Origin: Vitellaria paradoxa
Taxonomy: Eukaryota > Streptophyta > Magnoliopsida > Ericales > Sapotaceae
Reading direction: 5' to 3'
Assembly: GCA_019916065.1 (NCBI GenBank)
Contig: CM034238.1
Coordinates: 28,569,246 to 28,633,245 of the forward strand
DNA: 64,000 nt
Shown: one piece after another, positions 20,864 through 32,177 of the stretch
Numbering within the stretch: the stretch's first letter is position 1
Layout: every line of letters begins with the position of its first letter
The notes under the pieces: generated by a model
Seen by the model: only the letters and a program-made list of their open reading frames with translations
Told to the model about the DNA's origin: nothing
Databases searched by the model: none
Translations under genes and position numbers: made by a program

Positions 20864-22258
20864 AAGAGGCGGGTCATCGGATGGCATTGATGAAGTCCTA
20901 ACATCTGCGGAAGGTACTAGCAATTCCAGCGTAACCTCTATAGCCGCAATCCTCTTCCCTTGGCTTTATAGTTCTTGTTTGATGAAGTATTGATCATACT
21001 TAATTTCCCCAAGCTTAACCTTTACTTCATCCCATTTTTCAAGCATCTTTTCTATGAACTCTTCAGTTGTGGTTCCTTCCTTTTCCTTTTTATGGCTTGC
21101 ACTTCTTTCATAAGAAGAAGCGATGATCGGTCCCAGGGTTTTACAACTTGATCACCAAGCTCTGAAGTGACTTTCTTCTTGCACACATACTTGGTAATAA
21201 ATACAGCGAATGGTAGTCCACCAACCCCTTTCCTTATCTTAAACAGTGCAGCAATGTTGTCCTAAATTATCTGCCCCAACTCCATTCTCAAGCCCTTATT
21301 AATGGCATAGAGAAGTAACCCTCTTTCATAGCAGATCTCAGAAGTATTTAGAACTGGATTAAGTTGAGAACAAGCCAAAAAATGCGGTGAATTGAATTTG
21401 GGAGTCAGTCTATTTTTTGCCAGCTTCTTCTTATGACCCCACTCTACTTTTGGTTTTCCTGTTAGAACCTTAGCTAAAGCATCCTTGTCTAGTGCTTCAT
21501 CAACTGAGAATGGGAATTGGGGAAGCTTTTCTTCCTTCAAACCAAAGAACTTCCTAATGTCCTTGGGATAGATCTTAAAGTACACTCCCCTCACCTTGGT
21601 TACTATGCAATCATTTTTTTCATGTTGAATATTTGTCATATTGGCATAAAACTCTTGCACAATAGGAACTACAGCTACCCCTCTGTACTGTGCCCATTTA
21701 ATCCATCCCCTCTTTTCAAAATTCTGTTTTTAATTTGAATTCTTCAGTCTGAAAGTAACTCAAGTTGATCCCCTTTTCTACAATTACAGACCTCTCGCCT
21801 TAATGTTTCCCAAAATCCTTCTCAACTCTTTTGTTTGAAAATTTAAAATCATCATAAGGCTCACTCCTACCTCCCCTTCAGTCTTATGCTCCTCTCTAGT
21901 TTCTTCCCCTTCTAAATTCTCAATCTCTTCATTCAATTCTTCAATTACTTGCATAATGGTTTCAGTGGCAGGTTTTGGCTGAGGTCCTGAATGGGTTGCT
22001 GGTGTAGATTCATGAATGAGTGTGGGATTAAGTTGAGGGTGAGCTAAAGGGTTGTCTATAGATGAATTAATGGGTGGGTTATTTGTAGTTTGAAGTATAG
22101 GTGATAAATTGGTTTCAAGTTAGGTCTTAGGATGATTACTAGCAGATTGGGTCTTGGCTTTCTTTTTAGTTAGGGTGGTTTTCTCTGATTCCTTTTGTTG
22201 GGAACTACCTTCTTTCGTTCTTTTCTTTTTCTCATAAACTTTTTTAAGTGGAATCATT
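20864..22258 (-). pseudogene. Athila env-position ORF ('putative plant transposon protein' type), frame-broken
   Basis: Downstream of integrase, Athila elements carry a third ORF of debated function, sometimes called env-like. The minus strand starts with a lysine-rich segment (MIPLKKVYEKKKRT near 22258), passes a proline- and serine-rich stretch and an acidic patch, then at 21262-21660 gives the conserved block EFYANMTN, KVRGVYFKI, DIRKFFGLKE, and near its end ERGLLLYAINKG. It ends with a charged coiled-coil-like stretch (EEFIEKMLEKWDEVKVKLG) and a stop near 20864. Frameshifts and stops separate these pieces. I see no convincing signal peptide or membrane anchor, so an envelope role is not supported by this copy. 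Confidence 0.75.
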
Positions 22259-22689
22259 GTCAATTTGCCTAAATTTAATTCAATTTCCCTTTAGCACCAA
22301 CTCACAGATAGCCACTAATACTCAAATTTCACCAAAACAAAAATTTTCAATTCAAAATCCACACGCCTCCTTGCACCCAATCAGACTCTTAAATTAAATC
22401 GACTATTCCCTAATAATCCACAGCCAATAATCCCTAATTCAATATTCAGCAGAAGTCGAACATAGTTTCAAAACCCTACCTCAAGTTGTCGTCCAAAGCT
22501 GGGTTGAAGATGCCACAAAATCAAAATCCCTAATGCTTCCTGAGCTTAATCGAGGCTTGTAATTGAAAATTCATTAACCCTTTTCAACTGGAATGACAAA
22601 TGGACATGAGAGCTTCGAATCGAAATCAGCAAGTTCATACCAGCATTAGAACTATGAAAAAAGAACCCTCGAAATTTCTAAAGTGTTCT

Positions 22690-22880
22690 ATTTATAAGTT
22701 GTTAAAATATGCTCGATGGTTCGAACAAAGGTTTAAATAGCCTCAAGGTTCGAGCATGGGTTCAAACAAATTTTCTTTTCTGGGTTGGTTCAAACAAAGG
22801 TTTGAATAAGATTCTAGTTTGAACATGGGTTCGAATAGACAGTATTTTTTAACCTTGTTCTAACATGTGTTCGAACCAAA
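22690..22880. repeat. Cluster of TTCGAAC words between integrase and the env-position ORF
   Basis: At least seven variants of gttcgaaca, ggttcgaac and ggttcaaac occur within 190 bp, the same words that fill the LTRs of this element. It may be an internally duplicated LTR segment. Confidence 0.7.
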
Positions 22881-23518
22881 ATATATCAGCAATTCTGTAT
22901 CAGTTCAGCTTAGGTCTGTATCCTACCCTCTCTTGGCAAAGTTCATAAAAACTGAATTGAATGGTCACCAAAACTAAGACTCTCTAAAACCACTATTTAC
23001 TCAAAAATTTAACTAAAAAGACTCGTATTTTGTAAAATTAACCAAAAATTTTCAAAATTTCCAGGAATTTTTAAAAATTTTCAAATTTTCTGATTTTTTT
23101 TTTTCAAACATTCACAATCAAGGTAAATCATGTTATGCATCATCAATCCATTACACAAATCATAATCATGAATATGGTCACCTCCCCCCTAACTTAAATT
23201 CAATATTATCCCCAGTGTAGAAGTATGCAATCAAATCATCGTAACTGTGGGAAAGAAGTTAACTTAATCAATCAAATCCTTGTAAAAATACCTGAATTAA
23301 TGCACACAAATGATATCACCTGAATTGAATCTCCTTCCTTGCTTCCCCCCAACTTGGATGGCACTATCAATCTAAAATCATCAAAGCTCACAAAGATTTT
23401 AGGAAAGCAATAAAGGAAATCAAGTCCTGAATGATAATTTCAATAAGAATTAGAAAACAAAAATGCAAATCTAAACACTACTCCTAATCTACCTTTATTC
23501 AGTGACCCAAATTTTCAA

Positions 23519-24620
23519 TTATTCAAATGGAGGTGAGTCCTCCAACTCCCAAGATTCCACCTCGGCCACAAAATTTTCAAGATACGGTTTCAAATGATGG
23601 CCATTTTCTTGCAAAACTTGTCCATCCATAGTGTTTTCAATCTCAAATGCCCCAAATTCATTCATAAACTTAATAATGTAAGGTCTAACCCATCTTGACT
23701 TCAACTTCCCAAGAAAAAAGTGTAACCTAGAATCATACAAAAGAACTTTCTAATCTACATGTAACTCCTGTTACAAAATTTTTAAATCATGCAACCTTTT
23801 CATGGTGATCTTGGAGGCCTTTGAGTTCTCATAAGCATCATGCCTGATTTCTTCCAATTCATTTAATTGCAATTTTCTTTGAATGCCCAACTCATCTATA
23901 TTCTCATTGAATTGTCTTATGGCCCAGTATATGCCTTGTGCTCCATCTCCACAAGCAAGTGACAAGCCTTGTCATAAACTAACCTATAGGGAGACATACC
24001 CAAAATGGTCTTATATGCTATTCTATATGCCCATAGTGCATCTGTTAACCTCAAAGACCAATCCTTCCTATTTGGGTTCATAGTTTTCTCAATTATCCTC
24101 TTTATCTCCCTATTAGCTAATTTAGCTTGACTACTAGTTTAGGGATGATAGGCTGTTCCCACCTTGTGACTACCCCATATTTCTTCATCAACAAACCCAC
24201 AAGTCTATTGCAAAAATGTGTCCCTCTGTCACTAATCATCGCCTTTGGCATGCCAAATTGGGAAAACATATTTTTCTTTAAAAACTTGATCACTACCCGA
24301 CGGTCATTTATTATAATGGGAATGGCCTCTGCCCATTTAAACACATAATCAACGGCCACCAAAATGTATTCACATCCAAAGCAATTCAAAAATGGCCCCA
24401 TAAAGTCCATTCCCTAACAATCAAAGATATCTAAGACATAAATAGGGTGTAAAGGTATCATATTTCTCCTGGTTAGGCTTCCAAGCCTCTGACATCTATC
24501 ACACGCAAGGCAAAAAGCATGAACTTCTTTAAACATTGTAGGCTAGTACAATCCATATTGTAAGATCTTGGCCGTAGTCTTTTTTGGCCAAAAAGTGACC
24601 ACCACATGCTAAAGTATGGC
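23519..24620 (-). pseudogene. Athila-like integrase, decayed
   Basis: Integrase joins element DNA to the chromosome. The minus strand reads a decayed zinc-binding region (near 24480-24610), then at 24410 GMDFMGPF, where the first catalytic aspartate falls, followed by ILVAVDYVFKWAEAI, and FGMPKAMISDRGTHFCN with the second catalytic aspartate. The C-terminal piece at 23519-23740 (SRLHFFLGKLKSRWVRPYII, then NGHHLKPY) is the standard end of Athila/Tat integrase. Stops and frameshifts interrupt the middle. Confidence 0.88.
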
Positions 24621-24639
24621 AAAATCTCATCATACTCTG

Positions 24640-25540
24640 AAACTCACTATCAGGAATACACCTTCTAGTGACTTGGTCTGGATGGTACCTAAAAAGATAA
24701 GGCTCATCCCAGAAAAAGAATTTTCATTCCTAAAGAATTTCTTCCTATCCAGTAAAGTCCAATTGGAGGGTATCATGCTTAAAGCTAAATAATTTGCTAT
24801 GTCAGCATACCAAGGAACCTGAGAAGACTCAACGGCAGACACAATAAGTAGCTTCTCATCTGGAAAGGTCTTATTAATGGGAGGGTCATAAACAGTTAAA
24901 TCCTATTGAGGAAGTCTAGAAAGATGATTAGCTACCACATTTTCTACCTCCTCTAAATCAAACTCCTAAAGCAATAAAATCCATTTAATCAATCTAGGCT
25001 TGGAGTCCTGTTTGGTGAGAAGGTATTTAAAGGCAGCATGATTTGTGTAGATTATGACATGTGAGCCAATCAAATAAGACCTAAACTTATCTAGTGCATA
25101 TACCACTGCTAATAACTCCTTCTCAGTTGTGGTGTAATTCTTTTGGGAGTCACTAAGGGACTTACTGGCATAGTATAGTACATAAGGTCTTTTATCTTGA
25201 CCTCAGGCTTGACTTTCTTTTGGAGTCTTTGCCTTTTCGATACTTTAGGCCCTTGCCCTTAGCCCGGTCTCGACTTTCCCTGGCTAAGTACTTTCAATCT
25301 AGCAGGTTGGCTGAGTCACTAAGGGACTTACTGGCATAGTATAGTACATAAGGTCTTTTATCTTTCCTTTGGCCCAAGACTGCACCAATGGCACAGTCAC
25401 TAGCATCACACATCAACTCAAAAGGCAATGTTCAGTTAGGTGTTTGAATGGTAGGAGTTGAGGTGAGTAACCCCTTTAACTTTTCAAATATAGCCTGACA
25501 CTCAGGGGTCCAGTCAAAAGGTGCATCCTGTGCCAGAAGA
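24640..25540 (-). pseudogene. Athila-like RNase H region, with a 114-bp interruption
   Basis: RNase H degrades the RNA strand during reverse transcription. Readable minus-strand parts include a [16 protein letters not shown] block near 25060 and [13 protein letters not shown] near 25000-24960. The piece at 25147-25364 consists of a 52-bp direct duplication around an unrelated 114-bp insert, which breaks the frame. Additional stops are present. Confidence 0.75.
25147..25364. repeat. 52-bp direct repeats flanking a 114-bp foreign insert
   Basis: The segment gagtcactaagggacttact and its continuation to 25198 recur at 25313-25364 without a visible difference. Between them, 25199-25312 is not related to RNase H and is more GC-rich than its neighbours. 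Confidence 0.9.
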
Positions 25541-26240
25541 TTACACAATGGTCAGGCTATAGCACTAAAAGATATAATAAACCTCCTATAGAACCTCACA
25601 TAGCCAAGAAATGATCTTACATCTTTCACACATCTAGGGGTTGGAAGCTTTTGGATGATTTCTGCCTTAGCCTTGTCTACTTCAATACCCCTAGAAAAAA
25701 TAACATGGCCTAGGACAATACCTTGTGTCACCATAAAGTGACATTTCTCCTAATTCAAACTAGGTTCTTCTTTTCACACCTAGCTAACACTTTATCTAAA
25801 TTTCCCAAACATGCCTTAAAATTACTCCCATACACAGTGAAATCATTCATGAATACCTCAAGAAACTTTTCCACAAAATCACTAAAAATACTCATCATGC
25901 ACCTTTAAAATGTGGCCGGTGCATTACACAAACCAAAAGGCATGCACTGGTAAGCAAGGTACCAAAAGAGCATGTAAATGTTGTCTTTTCTTGATCCTCA
26001 AGGGCTATCTCAATTTGGTTATAGCTAGAATACCCATCAAGAAAGCAATAAAATGGTTGTCCTGCTACTTTCTCTAAGACTTGATCAATGAAAGGCAAGG
26101 GAAAATGATCTTTCCTAGTCACGGCATTTAACTTCCTATAATCAATGCACATGCACCACCCTATCTGAATCCTAGTGGGCACAAGTTCATTACTTTCATT
26201 CTTAATAACTGTAACTCTAGACTTCTTTGGGACAACCTAG
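25540..26240 (-). pseudogene. Athila-like reverse transcriptase, decayed
   Basis: The minus strand at 25895-26182 reads CIDYRKLNAVTRKDHFPLPF, IDQVLEKVAGQPFYCFLDG and YNQIEIALEDQEKTTFT, the first half of the RT domain including the FLDG aspartate block. The YVDD region falls at 25800-25895 in a decayed frame. The C-terminal thumb/connection at 25552-25734 reads VLGHVIFSRGIEVDKAKAEI and VRSFLGYVRFYRRFI. It is not one open frame. Confidence 0.9.
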
Positions 26241-26358
26241 GTAGGACTCACCCATTGAGAATAAAAAATGGGATATATGATCCTAGCATCCAGGAGCTTT
26301 AGGACTTCACATTTGACTACCTCCTTCATGTTAAGATTCAACCTCCTCTGAGGTTGTC

Positions 26359-27320
26359 TCACTGGTTTAGCCCCTCTTCTAGATAAATGGAATGTGTGTA
26401 GATGAGTGGGCTAATCCCATGAAGGTTTGCAATTGTCCAACCTAGAGCTCTCTTATGTCCTTTCAACATCTCAACTACCTTATTTTCTTGGTTCTTAGTA
26501 AGTTGGGAAGATATGACCACTGGGTATGACTCCTCATTTCCTAAAAATGCATATTTAAGCTCACCAGGAAAAAAGTTTCCTATTAGGCTTTGGTGGCTTG
26601 ACAATGGAAGATTCAGGGTTAATTATGGTTGTGGCAAGATTCTTTACAGATTGGTCAGATTGCTCTATAGACATGCTAGGTGCACTATCTAACCAATTTA
26701 ACACTTCCAAAACATCTTCATCGATTACCTAATCCCTATAATCTTTTCCATCCCCCAATGTTAATGTCTTCTCCAGAGGATCACTAACAAACTCCCTCTC
26801 AAAATATTCTTCTGTAATTGTCTAAATCAAATCCACCCCTCTTATATCCTCTTCTTCTTCCATAGGCTAATTAGTGACTCTAAAAATGTTCATCTTAGCC
26901 GTCAAATTCCCAAAGAAGATTTTCATAAGACCATTCCTACAATTGATAATAGCATTAATGGTTGCTAGAAAAAGGTCTTCTTAAAATGACAAGAGCTGGT
27001 GGAATGGAACCTTGAAGGGTAGGTTGAGTGTCCAAAGTGATAAAATCTACAGGATAGTAAAACTTATCAACCTATATAAGCACATCCTCTAAAATGCCCC
27101 TGGGGATCTTAACTGACCTATCAGCTAATTACAAGGTCACTCTAGTCAACTTAAGTTCCCCCAAACCTAATTGCTGATAAACTATGTGAGGGAGAAGGTT
27201 GACACTAGCTCTTAAGTCTAATGGAGCTTGTTTCACCTTGTGCTCACCTACGACACATGCTATGGTAGAGAACCCTAGGTCATTATATTTTGGTGGGGTC
27301 TTATATTGAAGGATAACACT
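26359..27320 (-). pseudogene. Athila-like protease and pol N-terminal region, decayed
   Basis: The minus strand near 27235-27150 reads DLRASVNLLPHIVYQQLGLG, which corresponds to the Athila protease block where D-x-G-A-S is expected; the catalytic D is kept but the motif is altered. Downstream, a VILRRPFLAT-like block matches the end of the protease (usually ILGRPFLAT). At 26359-26604 LKYAFLGNEESYPVVISS and GHKRALGWTIANLHGISP are the standard segment just before RT in Athila pol. Confidence 0.85.
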
Positions 27321-27494
27321 AACCTATTCTGCCATAAAAGCTTTTTTTTTGACACTCACCCTCTTTTTGATAGTACAAAGGTCTTTCAAAAACTTAGAAT
27401 AAGATGGAACTTGTTAGATGGCATCTAACAACGGTAAGTTAATCCTTACTTGCTTGTAAACCTCAAAGATTTCAAAGTTCAACAACTTTTTTTT

Positions 27495-27860
27495 TTACTT
27501 GCTCAATTGGCTTGGGAAAGGTGGTCGGGGTTGAAATCCTACAACTTGTTCTCTCTTTTTACTCTTATCTTTATTTTCCTCAACATTGTTCTTTTTCTTC
27601 CTCTCATTTCTCTTATTCCTCATTACTTTTTTCACATCATCATCATTTCTCTTTCTCCCATCATCATTACTCATCTTCCTTTTTATTTCACTATCACCTC
27701 TGTCACTACTCTCTCCTCTCTCACTATACACCTTTTCCTCCTTCTCATTAATCCTCAACAACCTAAGGTCATCTAGTTTTCCAATTACCTTCCCATTTCT
27801 CAATGTAGTGATTGCTTGCACTTGCTCATGGGTCAATTTCTTGTATAAAGTCTCACCCAT
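27495..27860 (-). pseudogene. Athila-like gag-pol basic linker
   Basis: An open 121-codon stretch includes EQVQAITTLRNGK, a well-known Athila block (usually TTLRSGK) between gag and protease. It is followed by a long run of alternating lysine, arginine, aspartate and glutamate. Charge-rich linkers here are usual in the family. Confidence 0.8.
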
Positions 27861-28079
27861 ATGAACTTAAACCTGAGGGTTTTGGATGGTCTGTGAAGGT
27901 AGTCTACCCTTTTCAGCTTGACTCTGACTTTGAATGGGCTTGGTCAATTGGTTCCTAATATCCTCAATGGCTCTATTTGGTTTGCTTTTGATTCTTAGCA
28001 GTTTGATTGTTGATACTAATTTGATCTTGAATAAACTACTGAAGGGTATCTTCTAATGATGACTTCCTATATTGGGGTT

Positions 28080-29267
28080 GGAAAGAACTAGAAGATGGAC
28101 CTTGTGCTTGACCCTTAGAAAGGTTTGGATTGAAATGTGGAGGATAGGGTGCACTAGACTGATCATTTCTCCATGAAAAATTAGGATGATTTCTTAACCC
28201 AAGAAGGAACTAATTAGGGAGGGGGTGGCCCTAATTGAGCTTGAGTTTGGTTTGGGTATTGCTTAGGGAAAGTGTGTGAGGTGTTAGTGTTTGAAGTTTG
28301 CCCATACAAAACTTCTTTGAAAGCGAGAACTATGGGACAATCATCAGTACTATGATCAGACATCTCACATATGACATATCTTACTTCCCTCTCACTTACC
28401 ATGTTCACCTTCCTTGTCTCAAGTTACTCCACCTTCCAGGTAAGAGCAGTTATCCTAGCACTCAAATCATCATTTTCATTCAACCTTAGTCTCCCACTAG
28501 TTTGTGCTTGGGCTCCTCTAGACTCTAAATGTGAAGGTGACGTTACCTCCCAAGACTTGGTATTTTCAGCTAACTCCTCCAAAAACTCATAGGCTTCCTC
28601 AGCTGATTTATCAAGAAACTGACAATTACTCATAGTACCCACTAACTGTTTATGCTCAGATGGCAAAGCATCATAGAAAAAGCTACACAAATGCCAAATT
28701 GGAAATCTATGATGAGGACATGCATTACATAAATCCTTAAACCTCTCCCATGCATGAAAAATGACTCACCCGGTTGACATGCAAAATTTATGATTTGTTT
28801 TTGCATTATTAATGTTCTGTGAGCTAGGAAATATTTTTTCAAAAATTCTGCTTGCATTTCTCTCCATGTGCTAATGAAGTGAGGTCTCAAGGAATTGAGC
28901 CATATTTTGGCCTTACCCTTCAAAGAAAATGGAAACAACTGCAACCTTACAGTGTCTACGCTCACATTTTGATCCATGCAAGTGGCATACACATCCTCAA
29001 ATTCCTTCATGTATGTATATGGATTTTCCGAATCCATACCAAGCTTAAAAGTGAAATTCCTCTGATTTAGAGGAAGAATTATGCAAGAAGAGGTAGTTTG
29101 TCACACCAGGTGCAACAACTCCTGTATGGTCGTGCATCTAAAGGAGCAATGGCCTCATCGCCATCTTGCCTATTATCTCCCAAATTCTCCATGAAATGTG
29201 CTAAATCAGTAGAGACAAATAACGATGATGGTGATTGTTGTGTAGATGATTTGGATGATAAAGTCAA
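28080..29267 (-). pseudogene. gag: Athila-like gag, decayed
   Basis: The structural capsid protein is spread over three frames. It opens MENLGDNRQDGDEAIAPLDA near 29190. At 28642-29037 it has PYTYMKEFEDVYATC, RLQLFPFSLKGKAKIWLNSL and FLKKYF, the retrotransposon gag core. A frameshift near 28750 then leads to the conserved FYDALPSEHKQLV block and a degenerate nucleocapsid knuckle (CEMSDHSTDDCP near 28370), which lacks the first cysteine pair spacing of a normal CCHC. It is not functional. Confidence 0.88.
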
Positions 29268-29564
29268 TGAGAACTCAATGAATTCTTCTATAGGTTGAGG
29301 TTGTGGATGTAAAATAGACTAAACAATCCTACCTGACCTAAAATGCATGCACAAGATGCAACAATTGCACAAGCACAAGCAATTTATGAATGTTTACCAC
29401 TACTAGCTTATTTCAAATCAGAACCTACCAATCTAAAAGTAAAAGAAAAAAAAGAAAAAAAAGGAACGAGATTACCCAACAAGTGTGCAATCTGTCATTG
29501 AAAATGATGGTGAGGATCAATCTGCCCAAACTTCCTAAGATTGCCGTTCACCGTTGCTTAAAAC

Positions 29565-29586
29565 TCCCTGGCAATAGTGCCAAAAG
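29565..29586 (-). promoter_or_regulatory. Athila-like primer-binding site (tRNA-Asp type, mutated)
   Basis: Directly inside the LTR the minus strand reads TTTGGCACTATTGCCAGGGA. The intact Athila/Tat site is TGGCGCCGTTGCCGGGGA, so this copy has several substitutions, mostly of the C-to-T type expected from decayed methylated cytosines. Confidence 0.85.
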
Positions 29587-31203
29587 TGCTTGCTCGATTT
29601 TAATGTATTCAATATTGGCTCGACCCCAAGTGTAGGGTGTCTATTGAAACAGAATAACCGGTGAGAACCAGAATGTGTCCACAGAGAGCCTTAAACAAAA
29701 ATCAGTGAACAAACAATTTTTAGAAAAGTTGGAGACAAAATTTAGCCTCACAATAAATGGTAGAGATTGAATTAGTTTTTAGAATTGGTTGATTGAATAA
29801 AAATTTTTTTAGAAAGTAAATTAAAGAAAGTCTTGGATCCAAAACAAGCTCATAGTGATTTACATAAAATTCCAAGGGATCAATTACTCAATCTTCACCT
29901 CAAAAAGGGTAGATCGGAAGATATTTCTTACATAAAACCAATTTGGAACAATCTAAATCTGATTTGAATAAGAATTTAAGGACAAAATCTGATTAAGAAT
30001 TCAAATCGAACACTTTATATGCATAATCTATAGATTTTACATATGAATTCTAAAATTAGCAATCACCATACAAGTTCAGTAGAGATGCATGATAATTATA
30101 AGTAAAAATTCATTAGCAAAAACCATAAACCATTCAAATTCAGAATTCAATTGAAATCTCAACCAAAAATCAAGAGTAGATTCAAATCAAACATAGATTC
30201 ATCCTTAAACATATGAAAATTCAACATTAAGCTCATTGCCTTTGAATTTATATAAATCAACTACGAGACTTGCCTTGAATCCAAGAATAAGATCTACTCA
30301 CACATAACGAAGGTGGAAAACACTGGAGAATGAATCAATTCTATTCATAAAATAGAAATTCTGATACAAGAATTCAATGAAATTAATATTGACAAACTTT
30401 CTCTCTCTAAAACTCTTCTTCTCTTTCTAAAAGAAATCTGAAACTGAAACAATGTACGTAAGTCCCCTCTTCCAAATGACCTCACTCATTTATGTATAAT
30501 ATAATATGAGAAAGTACTCAATTGCCCATTTTCCAAAAGCTGAATTACAGAATTTTCGCATCGCAGGTTGGTTCGAACAAATGTTTGAACAAGATAATGG
30601 TTTGAACAAAAGTTCGAACCAGTTTCCAAGACCTAGTCAATTTTGTTCCACTTGGCCTTACATGGCTTCTGTTGATCGAACCAACGTTAGAACAAGAGTT
30701 GGTTCGAACCAATGTTCGAACCAAACTACCATACTTGGAATTTTTTCACCTCTAGGTCTTGTTACCTTTCTGTTGATCGAACAAAGGTTCAAACTAGATG
30801 TGGTTCAAAGAGGGGTTCGAACAACTTTTCCTTAGTCAATTTCTTCACATCTTAGTCTGCACTAGCTTCTGTTGTTCTAACCATGGTTCGAACAGCCTAT
30901 GGTTCGAACAAAGGTTTGAACCACTTTCTCTACACTTTTTTTTTGGTAAGTACTTTCTCTACACTTAGCCAATTATGCTGCTGTTTCATCTATTGTGCCT
31001 TCTGTGGTTAAAACAAGGGCTTGAACTACTTTATTGATTTCCTCCATTTTGGTCAAAATTTTGTTATTTTCGTCCCAAACACCTGCAATTCACAAGAAAT
31101 TCTCATTAATGCAATTAAACATATTTTCTCATCTTTTTAGAATATAAATCTGCCCAATAACCCACAATTTAAGATTTATGATTGTACTTCTCATAGTACA
31201 ATA
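29587..31203 (-). repeat. Athila-like 5' LTR (about 1.62 kb)
   Basis: This is the partner of 12592-14121. It contains the same motif-rich interval (30560-31030) with many gttcgaac/ggttcgaacc words, including an extra piece absent from the other LTR. A short T-rich insertion-like duplication (cactttctctacactt repeated) occurs near 30920-30965. Confidence 0.9.
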
Positions 31204-32177
31204 AGAAAACTTCAAAAAACTCCAAAAGTTTCTAGCTTCTTTTCAATCAAATTTCGCCATATGTCACTTTTTATACCAACTTTTAATTTCTTTGAACCTT
31301 TTTGGAGCTCTAAATGCCACCTACATTTGTAGATAGAGGCCGGCAGCAATACTTGAGGAGGCCGAGAAGAAGTGATTTGTGACACAAAAAAAGCATAAGC
31401 ATGAGTGGAGCACTAGCATTGAGGAGGTGTGAGCATTGATATAAAGGAGGATGTGTGTCATTGGTATGAATGTGTGAGCAACGGCTAGTTCTTTCAAGGA
31501 CTTTGATAAAATTTACGAAAGTGATTGAGAATGGAAGGTTTTCTATTGTAAAAGACAATAAGAAACTGCAATATGAGAAGCAATTTTGCTAAAGAAGAAA
31601 CTACAACATCATAACGTAGATTAAACTTAGTCTTATGGTTAGGTAGAAACCATAATATGATAATGTAGTTTTAGGCTTGACAAAAATCACATATGGTTTT
31701 GCAATTTCATTAACAGTATTTTTATAATTAAGTTTTACAACAACTCGTGTTTTGTTATATAATATTTTATTTCTAATGCATATGATTATGATTTAATGAT
31801 ATGTTAATGTGTTTTATGTGATGCATTAAAGGACTCAATTGTTTAATTCTTGGGTTGGGTTCAGTTGGGTTTGGTTTCATCCATCACTTAGAGAGTCTTG
31901 GTCTAGAAAGAGAGGTTGGTTTGTGCACACCAACCTATGGGTTTGGGTACATAGATAGGCTGGTCCTGGCACACGGGGCTTGCCCAAGTGCACGTACTTC
32001 TTTCCCAAGCGCCCAAAGTGTCACATTGGCAACTTACTATTGCTTTCTCTTATTGTTTAGCGAAGACGACACTTGGTCTTTTCTCTTGCCCAAACCTGGT
32101 AGCCTATACCCTTAGATCCACCGCCCACGTTAATTCCTTTAGTTTCTTTTTCTTTTCCTTCATCCCAAATCTCCTCG
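31204..32177. other. Intervening DNA between two elements, with an inverted repeat copy
   Basis: 31560-31740 is related, in reverse orientation, to the AT-rich repeat at 12161-12440. The rest (including a modest open frame near 31855-32115 without similarity I recognise) holds no supportable gene. Confidence 0.55.
31560..31740. repeat. Inverted copy of the 140-bp AT-rich repeat
   Basis: The reverse complement contains aacttaattataaaaatact and, further on, ctaaaactacattatcatat, matching the units at 12161-12440 with moderate divergence. Confidence 0.7.

Larger units (their letters stand above)
12592..31203 (-). mobile_element. Athila-like Ty3/Gypsy LTR retrotransposon, decayed, with a nested Copia-type element
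   Basis: Two related LTRs (12592-14121 and 29587-31203) face the minus strand. Beside the right-hand LTR is a tRNA-Asp-type primer-binding site, and beside the left-hand LTR is a G-rich polypurine tract on the minus strand. Between them, from high to low coordinates, lie gag, a basic linker, protease, RT, RNase H, integrase and an extra ORF in the env position. That order, the PBS type and the long internal region identify the Athila lineage. The nested element at 14626-19586 accounts for about 5 kb, leaving a host element of roughly 13.6 kb. Both LTRs and coding regions show many substitutions, stops and frameshifts, so the insertion is old. A possible 5-bp duplication (gaaaa) is seen at the ends but is in A-rich DNA and weak. 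Confidence 0.88.

Noticed and set aside
27450..27864. Several plus-strand open frames rich in serine, histidine and leucine
   Set aside because: They are reverse shadows of the charged minus-strand linker of the Athila-like element.
31855..32115. 86-codon open frame upstream of the chromovirus LTR
   Set aside because: No recognisable similarity, no splice or codon evidence, and it lies in repeat-rich DNA.
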